Shown here: positions 63,716 through 64,000 of the stretch, piece after piece
Position numbering within the stretch: position 1 is the stretch's first letter
Layout of the letters: the number at the start of each line of letters is the position of its first letter
Source of the DNA: Planomonospora parontospora
Lineage (GTDB): Bacteria; Actinomycetota; Actinomycetes; Streptosporangiales; Streptosporangiaceae
NCBI GenBank assembly: GCA_014647935.1
Contig: BMQD01000002.1
Location: forward strand, 248,001 to 312,000
Length of the DNA stretch: 64,000 nt
Direction of reading: 5' to 3'
Position numbers and translations under genes: made by a program
Notes under the pieces: generated by a model
Told to the model about the DNA's origin: nothing
What the model saw: the letters and a program-made list of their open reading frames with translations, nothing else
Databases searched by the model: none

Positions 63716-64000
63716 GTGCCATCTCCCCGACATGACTCTCTGATCAACCTGTTCCGCGACCGCCCCCAACTGGCCGTGGAGATCCTGCGCGACCTGCTGG
63801 GACAGGAACTACCCGCCACCCCGCTGGTCCGGCTGGAGAACACCACCTTCAACACCCGGCCCTCCGACGACATCGAAGCGGACCTGGTCGTCGTCATGGG
63901 GCCGCCGACCGCCCCCGCACACGCGATCATCGTCGAGATCCAGCAGGACACGTCGAAGAACCCCCGGCAGCTCGCCCGCTACGCCGCCGCGCTCTGGCTG
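63716..64000 (+). CDS. Rpn-like PD-(D/E)XK protein, partial
   Basis: The frame runs from a GTG at 63716 (or 63701) off the right edge, giving 95 residues. DSLINLFRDRPQLAVEILRDL at the start and ADLVVVMG...AIIVEIQQDT followed by RQLARYAAAL fit the Rpn/YhgA-type PD-(D/E)XK family of actinobacterial putative transposase-related nucleases (Asp in ADLVV, Glu-x-Gln in EIQ). The upstream 75 bases are AT-richer than the surroundings, with a repeated AGTGATT. No Shine-Dalgarno is visible. The C-terminus is outside the window. Confidence 0.75.
   Translation, partial: MPSPRHDSLINLFRDRPQLAVEILRDLLGQELPATPLVRLENTTFNTRPSDDIEADLVVVMGPPTAPAHAIIVEIQQDTSKNPRQLARYAAALWL

Overview
The window is about 72 % GC with dense, often overlapping genes on both strands. 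It reads as chromosome of a mycelial, high-GC actinomycete, most likely of the Streptosporangiaceae type (family-level inference). Pointers are a conservon (cvnABCD), a mycothiol-type DinB/MDMPI enzyme, a SigR-like ECF sigma factor, GTG starts, DtxR/IdeR-type iron boxes, a DUF5937-type ArsR regulator and a candidate 6C-like RNA. I see no rRNA operon, phage, complete insertion sequence or CRISPR array. Functional names come from reading motifs in the translations; no database search was run.

Region by region. 1-5.8 kb: a partial NmrA-like oxidoreductase divergent from an AraC regulator, then siderophore uptake module 1 (ATPase and two permeases on minus, binding lipoprotein on plus, two iron boxes between). 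5.9-7.7 kb: two WXG-like helical proteins of unknown role and a YbaB-like protein. 7.9-15.6 kb: Cds1-like PLP enzyme, SigR-like sigma factor, EamA exporter divergent from an XRE-cupin regulator, polysaccharide deacetylase, Cu/Zn superoxide dismutase, typA. 15.9-21.6 kb: hydrolase, pta-ackA, aldehyde dehydrogenase. 22-24.3 kb: two secreted proteins and an MDMPI-like protein. 24.4-28 kb: an accessory-looking patch with a truncated penicillin-binding protein remnant, a 7-TM protein fused to a MazF/PemK-like domain, and a DUF234-type ATPase with an AT-rich promoter. 28.2-33.5 kb: GH16 glucanase and the conservon. 33.9-39.1 kb: GH1 glucosidase with TetR, aldo/keto reductase with MerR, a class B penicillin-binding protein. 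39.3-50.8 kb: a frameshifted ABC exporter, ArsR/MFS pair, acetyltransferase, orphan receiver, LacI regulator, pcaB-like lyase, CynX-type MFS, glycerophosphodiesterase, small membrane protein. 51-54.3 kb: small proteins, OsmC, candidate 6C-like RNA, tRNA-Lys(CTT), DinB protein, a third WXG-like protein. 54.4-63.6 kb: siderophore module 2 (binding lipoprotein, fused double permease, Fes-like esterase, M20 amidohydrolase) followed by efeUOB. The last 285 bases begin an Rpn-like PD-(D/E)XK gene.

The strongest theme is iron. Three separate uptake modules each sit behind two iron boxes whose starts lie exactly 20 bp apart. Module 2 has hydrolases to free iron from an imported ester/amide siderophore but no ATPase of its own, so it may borrow the ATPase of module 1 or another one. 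A second theme is compact divergent regulator/target pairs with readable operators: XRE-cupin/EamA, TetR/GH1, MerR/AKR (both promoters with 19-bp spacers and predicted leaderless mRNAs) and ArsR/MFS. A third is the abundance of short tandem duplications at the 3' ends of genes and in disordered linkers.
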